Shown piece after piece: positions 32,449 through 42,514 of a stretch of DNA of 64,000 nucleotides. This DNA is from Mortierella alpina (taxonomy: Eukaryota > Mortierellomycota > Mortierellomycetes > Mortierellales > Mortierellaceae). The notes below the pieces were generated by a model that saw only the letters and a list, made by a program, of their open reading frames with translations, was not told where the DNA came from and did no database searches. The position numbers were made by a program, and so were the translations under genes. Position 1 is the stretch's first letter; every line of letters starts with the position of its first letter. The DNA lies in contig JANATF010000002.1 in the NCBI GenBank assembly GCA_029449245.1, forward strand, positions 930,001-994,000. Direction: 5' to 3'.

Positions 32449-33088
32449 TCGTTTTCAGGTTTGTGCAGGAGAGGGAATGGAGAAGAGAAGAGGCATGTAC
32501 ATTACAATTTTTGTAATTCTGTTTTTGAACCGCGTAAAAAATCATTTTGCGGGGGAGTGTGGGGCTTATTCCCATGTATACCACATTCTCACGCGCGCGT
32601 TGTTCACCATGAGGTTTTTTGGATTAAGGTTTGGACCTTACTTTCCTCATTCATTCACACTTGGTCTTTGGTCTTTTTTCCGCATTGCGTTTTTCCATGA
32701 CAAGTAAGAGTTGTCTTTTGTCAACTCGTGCCATTGAGCACTAGCCACCGTATATTAGGCATTTTAGACAGCTGCAGTCTGCAGACGCACTGTACAGCAG
32801 TATGAGACATGTTCTCATCAGACTAACTCAGGTTAATTTTTGATCCTGGTCTGAGAAGGCTTTCCCGTTCTTCATCGGTTTTCTTTCCCATGTGGTTCAA
32901 GCAAGAGATGTACACTCTGCTTTACCCACTCTCAGAGGTTTTAATCCCTCTATCTATATGGAAAAGGTTCTTTTTTCCCATCACTTTGTATGGTTTTTCC
33001 TTTATCCTGGCACTTTAGAAACGAATTGCTACCGTTTCTAGCCACATCACAGCACTGCAACCCTGGATTTCATCTCGAGGGGGGAGTC
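32449..33088 (+). other. Element A 3' untranslated region and polypurine tract
   Basis: Non-coding. It contains GAGG...CCTC stem-loops, for example at 32611-32655 (with a nested AAGGT/ACCTT) and CAGAGGTTTTAATCCCTCT near 32934-32952. It ends in GAGGGGGGAGTC just before the LTR, the polypurine primer site. The open frames at 32378-32707 are not supported. Confidence 0.6.
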
Positions 33089-33301
33089 TGTGGTGTTTTA
33101 TGCTGGTGTGGGGCTCAGGCACGTATGTACCTGAGTCGCACGTCCCTTTTTACTTCTACGATTATTAAGAGTTCCCGTGACCGGTGTCTGGAGGAGCTAT
33201 ATAAGTCCTCCAGATCCCTGTCCACAATAAAACCCTCTCTTGTTCTCGTTGACTTCAGTCCCCAGTTTAGTATTGTAAGTTTACCCCTAGAGAATATCAC
33301 A
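33089..33301 (+). repeat. Element A 3' LTR
   Basis: 213 bp, no difference from 26300-26512 by eye; followed by the AAGGC duplication. Confidence 0.95.
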
Positions 33302-34732
33302 AAGGCAACAACAACGGTGCTAATATACCCTCGCCGGGCTACACGCCGACAAACAGAGGTGAGGATGTGTTGCCAGTAAAACTCTCTGCTGCAACAAAAG
33401 GAGGTCAGGGTGTGTGGGGTTATATGATATTTAATAAGGAAGGCAAAGTCTGCCTGATTATTGGGGTGAGGGTAAGGACTATATATACAAATGTAGAAGT
33501 AGTGCCTGATCTAGTGTCTGCGCTCCATTGATAGTAGAGAAAGGCATCTTGATCGACAGCGCAGTATTATCGGTGAGTGCTTCCTGCTATTGCCATGTGG
33601 ATACTACTATACAGTAGTGCTATACTGTTGCATCTGCTCTCAAAACAATTGATGTAGATGCTCACAGTCATCATCTCATTGTCTCCTCACAGCCCCTAAC
33701 GCGAACGGATTCCGACACGGTCGTCCACGCCGATGAGCAAATACACTTTATGGAGCTAGACAACAATGGAGATCTTGAACCCGACTCGGGTTGTGACAAC
33801 AATAAAATAACTTCTGCAAACATTACCCCACACAAAGATGTGAGCCCTATGACAGAGATAAATCAGATATCTACGACTACGCCCAAATTTGAGCCTTGTA
33901 CACAAGACATCTGCAACACCCTTGATAGTATCGTGAGCCCTCGTGTTAGTCACAAGAAGACGAAAAAGAAAGGGCGTAAACATGCGTCGAAAAGTGCGAT
34001 GAAGAAACAGATTCTACCTCTTGACTTGAGTAAAAGTCAGTTATACACACACACTCAGAGATAGTCTTCAGTTGGTTAACAATAACAAAGAACAAAAGTC
34101 TTCGCAACAAATGCATACGCCAGAACATATGGCAGAACGGAATCCACTCATCAATGCTCTCCACAGTCTTACCGAGGATATTGACTTTATCAAAATGTAT
34201 AAGGAAGAACGTCTCCGTAAGGACGACAAGATGCCTAAGTTGCCGACGCCTCCACCGGAACCGGTCCGCATTTCCTCTCTCAAAACGACTGGCGTTAAAC
34301 AATCCAAATATAACACACTGACTGAACCTAAGGACACACGTCTCATCCTCTCTGTTGTCTTCGAAGAAGAAAGATACGAAGCTCTCCTGGACACTGGTGC
34401 AACCCACTCCTGTATCAGAAAAGATATAGCAGTCAAGCATGGGAAACAAATCATCCCTGTACCCGGTCGCATAGCTTTAGCAGATGAGAGCGCTACCATT
34501 CCACGAATTGGCCACACTGAAAACATTCAGCTCCGCTATGGCTCTTGTGAAGTTTTTGCACCGTTTGAAGTTATCGAGGAATGCTACCCCTTCCTCATTG
34601 GAATGGATATCTTCCATCAACTGGGATTCAGCGTCTCTGGATTTATAAACCCTGGTAACGACGCCACGCAATCACCAGAACCAAAGGATGATATGAGACC
34701 GTCTAGCATTCCGGGCAAACTGCCGGCTGAAG
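33302..34732 (+). pseudogene. Element E gag end and protease, degenerate
   Basis: From 33307 the gag frame resumes ('NNNGANIPSPGYTPTNRG') and ends at TGA near 33531. The stretch 33385-33692 includes TATATATA and a GTGAGT...CTCACAG pair and does not clearly fit the element (see findings). A frame from 33693 to 34064 ('PLTRTDSDTVVHADEQ', then MELDNN at 33750) stops at TAG. A second frame 34072-34732 in a different register carries the protease, with LLDTGATHS (about 34387) and IGMDIFHQLGF. The break near 34030-34064 follows a short ACACAC run, so slippage may explain it. C is inserted at 34733 in the linker after protease. Not functional. Confidence 0.7.
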
Positions 34733-34923
34733 TGTAACGTACTGGACCTACCTTGGTCTAGGGAGTGTACCTCTTTAAATTGGAGACCACTTCCCTTTTT
34801 ATCAAAGTTCATTGAGTGTATAGTTAGCCTGTGGCAGGACGCCTACTTAATAGTCCTGCCTCGGCAAAGAATAAACATCATCTCTTTGTCTCCTTGACTC
34901 TCACAATTCCACTATACGTTTCA
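34733..34923 (+). repeat. Element C 5' LTR and adjacent candidate primer site
   Basis: TGTAACG...CGTTTCA. Inverted repeat GGCAGGAC (34833-34840) / GTCCTGCC (34853-34860) around GCCTACTTAATA, then AATAAA, then TCTCTTTGTCT and CCTTGA (34892-34897). After the LTR come T6 and TCAAGG (34929-34934), the exact reverse complement of CCTTGA. Confidence 0.93.
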
Positions 34924-34993
34924 TTTTTTCAAGGTCATAAGAACCCCCATACACCCTCATATACACACACAAAAGAATTCTCAATCACTCATC

Positions 34994-37900
34994 ATGGCAC
35001 CCCGACGACGCTCCGGTGCCAATGCCCCTGCCGCTGCAACCCCAGCAGACGCCGCTATCGCCCCAGCAACCGCCGCCACTGCTGCACCCCCAGCAGACGC
35101 CGCTAACGCTTCAGCTCCAGCTGTCGCGTCTACAAGTTCAGCAGACGCCTCTGCTACCATTAGAGACTCGCATTCGGAGCCCACTAGCCCTGAGGCTTCC
35201 GAAGACGAGGGCGAAGGACCATCGCCTATGGACACTGACGAGGAGTCACACTTCTCTGAGTCCTCCCAAGAAGTGGACGCTCTTAACAAGCTCCTATCAA
35301 CCTTCACGGTTGAAGACGAGGAAGAAGAGGATTTTGAAATTGGTGGTGTTGGCAACCCTACCAAGGAAGATCTCCAGAAACTCCTCAGTCGTCGCAAGGA
35401 CCGGCTTCGAGCCAGGTCAAGAACAATTGGATTGATCCACACTCGTTTCCACGACGCGGTCATCCAGATGAAACACATCCGTGTGGAGCAATCAAGAATC
35501 GAGAGAGCGACGAGGAAACTTATCGCGCAAAAGGAGGAATTACTCTCAGCCGTCACCCAAGAATGCGAGGACATCCGGAAGGACATCGCCTCCATCCAGC
35601 AATCGCTCACCTTCGGCTATGAAGAAGATGAGGCCCCTCAAGAACTCGAGAAAGTCGAGGAAGCTCCTAAAGCCAAGTTCTCAGTCAAATGGGACAAGTC
35701 CAATCCCGAGCACAGCGCTCTATACCGCATCTTCCGCGAGGAGTACATCCCGCTTATCGAAAACACGGATGAGGTCGACTTCTCTAAGGTCAAGAAGAAG
35801 ACTTTCAAGGACTCGCCCGAGCTCGATCTGGACGTGTCAGCACTTCCGACGGAGGACATGGTCAGAGAGATGGCTCGCCGCGTAGTTAAGTTCAGAGACG
35901 ACTTCGAAAGGGTCTTCAGAAGAAATCTCTCGGACGACCTCTTTGACAAAATGGCCTGGGATTACATGCCCAGTGCTATCTCAAAGGTTGGTCTTGCCAA
36001 GGAGTATCAAGAACTCATTATGGACATCCCTCTCAAGAAACGGACTTGGAAGCAAGTGGTCGCATGTCTGAACAAGGCTCTCAAGTTTGAACTCTTGGAA
36101 GCACACCTTGCGGACGAAGTGCTCACAGCCAGACCCAAAGTTGGTGAAACGTTCTTAGCGTTCACTCAGCGCCTCACGCCGCTCATTGAGGCCGCCAAAT
36201 TTCCAGATGATGGTTGCACAATCCTGATTAAGGCGCTTGGCAATCATTTATCCGATGTCGGCTTCCAAGCAACGATCAAGGAGTATGGCTCCTTTGATGA
36301 GGTTAAGTCCATCAAGAAATACCTCGAGTTCCTGACCAAGACCCCAGGAGCGATGGAAGGCTCCAAGACCGACCACACCCTGTACTTCATCAAGAAGTAT
36401 GGTGGCAAGGCGGGCGCCCAAGCTGCGGATCGATCCCAGGTTAAAGCAAGGTCAGAGTATTCTGACAGAGCTCCAGCACCTGTGCTCCAAAAGAGGCCCA
36501 GTCCCGGAGGGGACAACAGGGACCGCGACCGCAGGGATAACAGGGACCGAGACCGTAGAGACGGCGACCGCAGAGACCGGGTCTACAAGAAGCCTAGACA
36601 AAGTCATGGCAAAAGAGAGCTCTGCCCTTATTCAGCCAAGTGCAGAGACAAACATCTCAGGCATGAGAAGGAAGATTGCTTTCGCTGGCAAAACGACCAG
36701 GAAAGGAAGAGCCGAGATGAACGCTCTGGCAAGCAGCCTACCCAGTCTAGAGATAGTTCCAAGTATCAAAAGACTGTTGGAGCGTTCAGCAGAATATCTG
36801 AGGACACTCAGATGGAAGGCATTGAATTAAATAAACATTCTATGTTCTCTTCCTACACCTCGTTGCCCTACGTATTTCTGAAAGAAGCCTATGCGTTCAA
36901 GGGTTCCGCACCTGGTGACAACAGAATAGCTGTGCCTATTAGCGTGATGGGCGCAATGTGTACCGCTCTGTTGGACCCTGGAGCCACTACATCTCTCATC
37001 AGCAAAGAACTCGCAGACGATCTGGCAATTCGTTATTACAAGAAGCCCAATGACTCAATTGCTATGATTGAGGCAGGCACCAGCACTCAAAGCATCGTCA
37101 CTTGTGACAAAGTGCAACTTGTATGCAACAAAAGATCCGTAGAACGCCATGTCTATGTTATGGCTCTGGAGTACTATGACGTTATCATAGGAATGGATCT
37201 CTTTGCTAGGTTCGGTTACGCCATTACAGGAATGGCAATGCCGCCACCAAGAGAGGAGGAGTTCCTCTGGGTACCCTATGATGAGAAAGCTTCGCTCATT
37301 CCCAAGGAACCTCCTGCAGAAGAACGCACCCCAGAATTCATCAAACAAAAAGCAATTTTCGTAAATGAACTAGAGCCACACCTGAAGGCCAATGCCAGAA
37401 TTGACCCGAAGACGCACTGCACTCTCGAGTCAATGAGCGTATCTCTGAAAGTAAGGCCTGGCTGTAGGATACAAGAAAGATCACGCCCGTTTTACGCTCA
37501 AACAGAGAAAGAGGAAGTTGATAGTACGATCCAAACCTGGTGGGACACGGGTGTCATTGTGCCAGCACCGAAAGGCTGTCCATACAATAATTCTCTTACC
37601 ATGGCCTCCAGAAGAGACCTGGATGGGAACATCACCAAGTTTCGTGTCTGCCTTGATCCTCGCACGCTGAACCGCCAGCTAGAGGATACAGACAATTTCC
37701 CCTTGCCACTGATCACTGACGTTCACGCCAAGATGGCAGGAGCAAAGTACTTTTCTACTATTGATCTCTCCCAGGCATATCACCGCATGCCAATTGATAA
37801 AGCAAGCCAACCTCTGACTGCATTCACTCATGGTGGAAAGCAGTACATGTTCGCAAGAGCGCCCTTTGGATTGAAGCCGTTGACAAGCATCTTTCAACGA

Positions 37901-40369
37901 GCCATGTCGCAGTTACTCGGACATGTGCATTATTCTGACAACTATGTGGATGATATCGTTATCTATTCACAGTCTATTGAAGAGCATATCACTCATGTCA
38001 TCTCAGTCCTCAAGCTTCTCACGGAAGTGGGTTTAATTATCAATAAGGAGAAGTGTCACTTCCTCAGCACAGAAGTCCTCTTGCTTGGATTCATTATCAG
38101 CAAAGACGGCAAACGCATTAACATTGAGAAACTGGCTAATGTAGAAACGTGGCCTTACCCCACGAACAACAAAATGATCCAGAGGTACAATGGCATGTTC
38201 AACCACTTTCGAGGATACATTGCCATGCATAGTACACTCTCGGGCCCATTAGATGCGTTGCGTAATAAGAAAGGAAAATTCATCCTGAACGATCTGGAGA
38301 AGCGATGCTTCGATGCCTTTCGTTATTTGATGAAAAGAGCACCCATCCTGAAATTTGCAAATTTTCTGTTAATGTTCTATGCCGCTACGGATGCCTCCAA
38401 CGACGGGCTAGGTGTTATGCTTTATCAACTGCCCAGGGGGAGAGATGATCATAGCGAGATCAATTACATTTCCTTTCAGTCAAGAGCGCTGCACAAGCAC
38501 GAGAAAAACTACCCAACTTACAAGAAAGAACTTTTAGGCATAATGTTTGCTCTCATGAAGTTTCATTATTTCTTGTGGGGAAGAAAGTTTGTTCTCTACA
38601 CCGACCACAGACCTCTGACGTACATCCATGAACAAGATGAGCTCCCGCAGATCATTACGAACTGGAAAGCAACCCTTCTCAACTACGATTTTGAGTGCGT
38701 GTATCGTCCAGGACTGTTGAATGTCATTCCGGACGCTTTGTCCAGAGCATACCCAGATGAGCTTTGGCCTGCTTCTAAAGCCCCAAGCCAAAATAGGACC
38801 AACAAGCATCAAATCGCAGCAGCGACCAGGTCAAGTCAGAGGACGACAGTTCCACTCTTGGAGGAAGGACCATTGAGTATCTCTTCTGCAGAGTTGGCAG
38901 AAAGCCTGACTCCGCCAAGCGTTGTTCCCAACGCACCATACGCACATGCGATGCAGACCGAAGACACCCCAAGAGACACAATCTTGGACGTTGAAGAACG
39001 CAAGCAGATGCTAAAACGTGTTCACGAATTTGGTCATCCTGGAAGTAATGCTATGGTTCAAGCGATCCACGAGCAAGGTTACACCTGGCCTAAACTTCGA
39101 GAAGATTGTCTAACTTGGGTTAGTCAGTGTGGACCCTGTCAGCATTTCAACATTGCTCGCAAAGGATATCACCCATTAAAAGCAATCCATGCGCGTCTCC
39201 CAGGAGAACATGTCGCTATAGATCTCGCCTCGTTCGAGGTTAGCACACAAGGCAATAACTTTGCGCTGGTTATGGTTGACGTCTGTACCAGATTTGTCTT
39301 CTTAGAGCCGTTACCTAACAAAGAAGCAGAGACAGTAGCCCGCGTGCTATTCAAACTGTTTTGTGGTATTGGATTCCCAAAGATCATCCAGAGCGACAAT
39401 GGAGCCGAGTTTGTGAATGCTGTTATCAAGCTCATGGCGCAAAAGCTGCAGGTTGACCATCGTCTATCCACACCGTATCACCCAAGGTCTAATGGAGTTG
39501 CAGAGCGTTTCGTTCGATCTCTTAAAGACAATCTCCGAAAGCAGCTAGAAGGTCGCACAGAGACATGGGATTCTTATCTTCCCATGGTTCAGCTCCAGTT
39601 GAACACTAAAGCGGCTAGCCTTCACAACTCCACACCTTTTTCTTTATTTTTCGGTCGTTCATTTGCAGGCTTGACAGACTTTTCATCTGCCGAATCACAT
39701 TTAATGACTGAAGAAGAACTAGAAGAGCGGTTAGAGTACCTGACAAATTTGGTGTACCCCGCAATTGCGAACAAAAGTGCAGACACTCAGCGTAAAATGA
39801 TCGACAAGTTCAATCGATCGCATCGTATACTGGACTTTCCTCCTGGCACTTTTGTCATGACCAGAGAAGAAACACCAGATGGCAAACTCTCGCCTAAATA
39901 TCATGGCCCATTCAAAGTTATGTCTCGCTCTGACAATGGCTCCTACACCCTATTGGATGTTACAAATCAAAAGCTCGCTCGCAATTATTCTCCAGAACAA
40001 CTTAAACGCGTCACTCAGGCTTTGGATGCTCCTAGTGCCGAGTCGTATGAAGTCGAAGCCATTGTAGGACACGACTTTTCTGGGGAGGGAGTGGAGTACA
40101 CTGTTAAGTGGAAAGGATACGACTCTTCACACAATCAGCGAATTCCATATCGCAATTTTGATTCAGACACTCTGATCAGACAATACTGGAAGCGTCTAAA
40201 GCAAAGCAATCCGCACCTCGTTGCCAAACAAAATAAGAAGAGAGAAAAGGCAGAAAAGAGAGCGCTTAGACAACACAAGCTTCAGCAAAAAGAGATCGTT
40301 CAAAATGCCAGTCAGAGTAGAAAGAGCAAAAGAAGACCAGCTTCAAAGAAGCATGCTGGCAAGCTGTAA
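34994..40369 (+). CDS. Element C Gag-Pol polyprotein (1791 residues)
   Basis: ATG 34994 (CACTCATCATGGC), only 70 nt after the LTR. Ala/Pro-rich N-terminus, acidic Ser-rich stretch, coiled coil (about residues 90-205), capsid-like domain (about 230-460), a basic Arg/Asp dipeptide run (about 505-535), an atypical zinc motif (CX5CX6HX4C, about 543), protease with LDPGATTS (about 658), RT with YVDDIV (about 983), RNase H (ATDASN, about 1133), integrase zinc domain (about 1343-1385), core D (AIDLAS), D (QSDNGAEF), E (VAERF), and chromodomain (about 1685-1733) with VKWKGY. The protease triad is D-P-G, which departs from D-S/T-G. The C-terminus is very basic. No frame damage seen. Confidence 0.95.
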   Translation: MAPRRRSGANAPAAATPADAAIAPATAATAAPPADAANASAPAVASTSSADASATIRDSHSEPTSPEASEDEGEGPSPMDTDEESHFSESSQEVDALNKLLSTFTVEDEEEEDFEIGGVGNPTKEDLQKLLSRRKDRLRARSRTIGLIHTRFHDAVIQMKHIRVEQSRIERATRKLIAQKEELLSAVTQECEDIRKDIASIQQSLTFGYEEDEAPQELEKVEEAPKAKFSVKWDKSNPEHSALYRIFREEYIPLIENTDEVDFSKVKKKTFKDSPELDLDVSALPTEDMVREMARRVVKFRDDFERVFRRNLSDDLFDKMAWDYMPSAISKVGLAKEYQELIMDIPLKKRTWKQVVACLNKALKFELLEAHLADEVLTARPKVGETFLAFTQRLTPLIEAAKFPDDGCTILIKALGNHLSDVGFQATIKEYGSFDEVKSIKKYLEFLTKTPGAMEGSKTDHTLYFIKKYGGKAGAQAADRSQVKARSEYSDRAPAPVLQKRPSPGGDNRDRDRRDNRDRDRRDGDRRDRVYKKPRQSHGKRELCPYSAKCRDKHLRHEKEDCFRWQNDQERKSRDERSGKQPTQSRDSSKYQKTVGAFSRISEDTQMEGIELNKHSMFSSYTSLPYVFLKEAYAFKGSAPGDNRIAVPISVMGAMCTALLDPGATTSLISKELADDLAIRYYKKPNDSIAMIEAGTSTQSIVTCDKVQLVCNKRSVERHVYVMALEYYDVIIGMDLFARFGYAITGMAMPPPREEEFLWVPYDEKASLIPKEPPAEERTPEFIKQKAIFVNELEPHLKANARIDPKTHCTLESMSVSLKVRPGCRIQERSRPFYAQTEKEEVDSTIQTWWDTGVIVPAPKGCPYNNSLTMASRRDLDGNITKFRVCLDPRTLNRQLEDTDNFPLPLITDVHAKMAGAKYFSTIDLSQAYHRMPIDKASQPLTAFTHGGKQYMFARAPFGLKPLTSIFQRAMSQLLGHVHYSDNYVDDIVIYSQSIEEHITHVISVLKLLTEVGLIINKEKCHFLSTEVLLLGFIISKDGKRINIEKLANVETWPYPTNNKMIQRYNGMFNHFRGYIAMHSTLSGPLDALRNKKGKFILNDLEKRCFDAFRYLMKRAPILKFANFLLMFYAATDASNDGLGVMLYQLPRGRDDHSEINYISFQSRALHKHEKNYPTYKKELLGIMFALMKFHYFLWGRKFVLYTDHRPLTYIHEQDELPQIITNWKATLLNYDFECVYRPGLLNVIPDALSRAYPDELWPASKAPSQNRTNKHQIAAATRSSQRTTVPLLEEGPLSISSAELAESLTPPSVVPNAPYAHAMQTEDTPRDTILDVEERKQMLKRVHEFGHPGSNAMVQAIHEQGYTWPKLREDCLTWVSQCGPCQHFNIARKGYHPLKAIHARLPGEHVAIDLASFEVSTQGNNFALVMVDVCTRFVFLEPLPNKEAETVARVLFKLFCGIGFPKIIQSDNGAEFVNAVIKLMAQKLQVDHRLSTPYHPRSNGVAERFVRSLKDNLRKQLEGRTETWDSYLPMVQLQLNTKAASLHNSTPFSLFFGRSFAGLTDFSSAESHLMTEEELEERLEYLTNLVYPAIANKSADTQRKMIDKFNRSHRILDFPPGTFVMTREETPDGKLSPKYHGPFKVMSRSDNGSYTLLDVTNQKLARNYSPEQLKRVTQALDAPSAESYEVEAIVGHDFSGEGVEYTVKWKGYDSSHNQRIPYRNFDSDTLIRQYWKRLKQSNPHLVAKQNKKREKAEKRALRQHKLQQKEIVQNASQSRKSKRRPASKKHAGKL

Positions 40370-40700
40370 GAACGGCAACAAGCAGATAGCTTGATGGGGT
40401 TTTTCACGCCATGCGTTTTCCCCATAGAGAAGGACTGACAGGCGCGTGTCTGTTCCTGAAAGGGTTTTTCACACTTTTATCCCTGCAAAACACATCAAGA
40501 GGTTTTTCTAATTTTTACCCTCGCATATCAGGAGGTTTCCACTTTTCCCTCCATCATCATCCAAAGAGCATCCTGAGGTTTTTCATATTTTTACCCTCGC
40601 ACAATAGTTTATATTTCATGAGGTTTTTCACTTTTACCCTCATTAGTTACCTACCTCTTACCCAACAGCAGATATTCTAGATCAAATCTCGGGGGGAGCT
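40370..40700 (+). other. Element C 3' untranslated region with hairpin array
   Basis: At least four consecutive modules of the form GAGGTTTTTC-(A/T-rich)-ACCCTC between 40498 and 40643, each able to fold as a short stem-loop. It ends in CTCGGGGGGAGCT, the polypurine tract next to the LTR. Confidence 0.65.
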
Positions 40701-40891
40701 TGTAACGTACTGGACCTACCTTGGTCTAGGGAGTGTACCTCTTTAAATTGGAGACCACTTCCCTTTTTATCAAAGTTCATTGAGTGTATAGTTAGCCTGT
40801 GGCAGGACGCCTACTTAATAGTCCTGCCTCGGCAAAGAATAAACATCATCTCTTTGTCTCCTTGACTCTCACAATTCCACTATACGTTTCA
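40701..40891 (+). repeat. Element C 3' LTR
   Basis: 191 bp, identical by eye to 34733-34923; followed by TGAAG. Confidence 0.95.
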
Positions 40892-41791
40892 TGAAGAACG
40901 TACCAAAGAGTTCAAACGAAAGAAAAACATCTTTATGGCCCAGATACAAAAAAGTCTCGACAAGAATGCCGAAATTCTGAGAACAAGCCATTGTCCGATA
41001 CCAGAAATGGAAGTCTTCCTACCAGTGCCGGAAGGCACTGTGTTGTTCCGACGACCACGTCGTTATGCTGAAAGACAATCAACCATCTTTGATGAAGCCA
41101 TAGAAAAATGGCTGAGCGACGATGTAATAACCCTCGCGCCAGTAGGCAATGTCCACAACAACACCCTGACACTCGCAGCCAAGAAAGATGAAAATGGCAA
41201 CAAATCGTTATGGCGAGTATGTCTAGATCCGAGACCTCTCAACAAACACTTGCCCGATGATAACTATCCAATTCCACCCGTAAACGATATCATTGAACGC
41301 CTTGCTGGAAACTCAATCTTTAGCACTGTTGATCTCTCTCAAGCGTACCACCGCTTACCTATCTATGAGGAAGATCAGCCATTAACTGCATTTATGCACA
41401 ATGGCAAGCAATACATGTTTAAAAAAGCACCCTTTGGACTGAAGCCTCTTTCGAGTCTCTTCCAGCGAGGAATGTCTCGTATCCTCGGCGATCTACCGTT
41501 TGTGCTCAACTTTATTGACGATATCGTGATCTACTCAAAAAATCGAGAAGAACATGCCGAACATGTGCGCACGGTAATCAACCGGCTCACTGCAGCCAAC
41601 CTTATCATCAACCGCAACAAATGCAATTTCTATAGCACGCAAATCACGCTGCTGGGTTTTGTGATAGGTCTGCATGGCAAAAGTGTCGATCCCAAAAAAT
41701 TCGCCAACATTGATGAATGGGAGCCGCCGACTACGGCGAAGCAGGTTCAATCATACCTTGGCACGTTCAATTTCTTTCGCGAGTACATACC
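40892..41791 (+). pseudogene. Element E reverse transcriptase piece
   Basis: Resumes E pol in frame after C: 'ERTKEF' follows the last protease-side codons at 34732. About 300 residues of RT follow, with the usual Ty3 blocks: 'VITLAPVGN..NNTLTLAAKKD', 'CLDPRPLN', 'LSQAYHRLP', 'APFGLKPLSSLFQRGMS', the polymerase site FIDDIVIYS (near 41515) and 'FNFFREYIP'. At 41792 it runs into the LTR of F; codons after that are not native. The rest of E pol is absent from the window. No internal stop in this piece. Confidence 0.85.
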
Positions 41792-42107
41792 TGTCGCGAC
41801 CTCAGCCCTAGATGTCGCGTCCTCAACCCCTAGGTCAAGCCAGAGTCGACAAATCATTATTTGGGTCAGGCTGTTGCTGTGTTACCCTTCTGATTTGACC
41901 CATGACCATGGTGCGGCGCGCACCATGGCGCACCTCCCTTTAGTATAAATACTCCTTGTAGTCTCATCTTTAGTTTAGTCTTTACCTAGTAACTTGAATA
42001 CATCCTTGATCACACCCTGAACCCTCCTGTCTTGCCACTTCCCTTGTCCCTTCCCTCCTGCCCTTGTGAAAGGTCATCCTGTCCTTGCCCTGCCTAGATT
42101 CACGACA
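41792..42107 (+). repeat. Element F 5' LTR (316 bp)
   Basis: TGTCGCG...ACGACA, sharing its 3' part with the B LTR but with a different U3. The start is internally repeated (TGTCGCGACCTC and TGTCGCGTCCTC, 21 bp apart). A perfect palindrome CCATGGTGCG-gcg-CGCACCATGG (41906-41928) lies upstream of TATAAAT (41944). ACCTAGTAA (41984-41992) matches the reverse complement of the TTACTAGGT after the LTR (42108-42116). Confidence 0.85.
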
Positions 42108-42156
42108 TTACTAGGTCAAACAACTTTGACCTTTCTACCCACGTCCCTGCCCAGCC

Positions 42157-42353
42157 ATGAGTCTCGAAACCGCCAACCAGAATTTTGAAGCCCTCCAAAC
42201 TCGTGTCAAAACCATCGAGGACACTCTCCTCGAGCAAGCCAGCCCGGTCGTAGCGGATCTCAAAAACCGCGTTCAGTCACTCGAAAGCCAGCTCACCGCG
42301 TACGGACCCCTCATCAAGTTCTTACAGACCAACCATAGTTTCGTCGAGGATCT
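42157..42353 (+). pseudogene. Element F gag, first piece
   Basis: ATG 42157; 65 residues nearly identical to the N-terminal coiled coil of B Gag (one Leu to Ile change seen). Interrupted by D after the GATCT target bases. Resumes at 48544. Confidence 0.85.
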
Positions 42354-42514
42354 TGTTGTATATTGACCCTTAATAGCAGAATGTGTGCAGTTAGAAAGTT
42401 AGCAGAGCACTCAGCCACCAGGGACCCGCCACTATTAAAGGCACCCTGGCGCCTGTCATTAAAGATCCCTCTCTTGTTCTCATTCATTCTTGGTAATTTG
42501 CCTGCTACTTCTCA
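42354..42514 (+). repeat. Element D 5' LTR
   Basis: TGTTGTA...CTTCTCA. Inverted repeat CCAGGG (42418-42423) / CCCTGG (42444-42449) around a loop with ACTATTAAAG, then ATTAAA, CTCTCTTGTTCT, and CATTCA (42481-42486). Confidence 0.95.

Larger units (their letters stand above)
26300..33301 (+). mobile_element. Element A: intact Ty3/gypsy chromodomain retrotransposon
   Basis: 7002 bp with 213-bp LTRs that look identical and a perfect 5-bp duplication AAGGC (26295-26299, 33302-33306), inserted in E gag. It encodes one continuous Gag-Pol frame. The same family occurs again as A2 at 53962-60963, in the opposite orientation, with a slightly different 212-bp LTR. Confidence 0.95.
34733..40891 (+). mobile_element. 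Element C: intact Ty3/gypsy chromodomain retrotransposon
   Basis: 6159 bp, 191-bp LTRs that look identical and a perfect 5-bp duplication TGAAG (34728-34732, 40892-40896). Inserted between protease and RT of E, same orientation. One continuous Gag-Pol frame. Confidence 0.95.
11043..41791 (+). mobile_element. Element E: host Ty3/gypsy retrotransposon, interrupted by X, A, C and cut off at F
   Basis: The oldest layer of the nest, on the + strand. Its pieces join in order once later insertions are skipped: 5' LTR (about 11043-11199), gag start (11261-11993), gag with zinc knuckles (25660-26299), gag end and protease (33302-34732), and RT up to 41791. The junctions are supported by shared target duplications (AAGGC at A, TGAAG at C, 4 of 5 bases at X) and by continuity of the protein across A and C. 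The RNase H, integrase, chromodomain and 3' LTR are not in the window. The coding part contains at least one frame break near 34064, so this copy is dead. Confidence 0.8.

Noticed and set aside
34733-34737. Stop codon of the E protease frame (GTGTAA at 34732-34737)
   Set aside because: Those bases are the start of the C LTR; the native frame continues after C at 40897.
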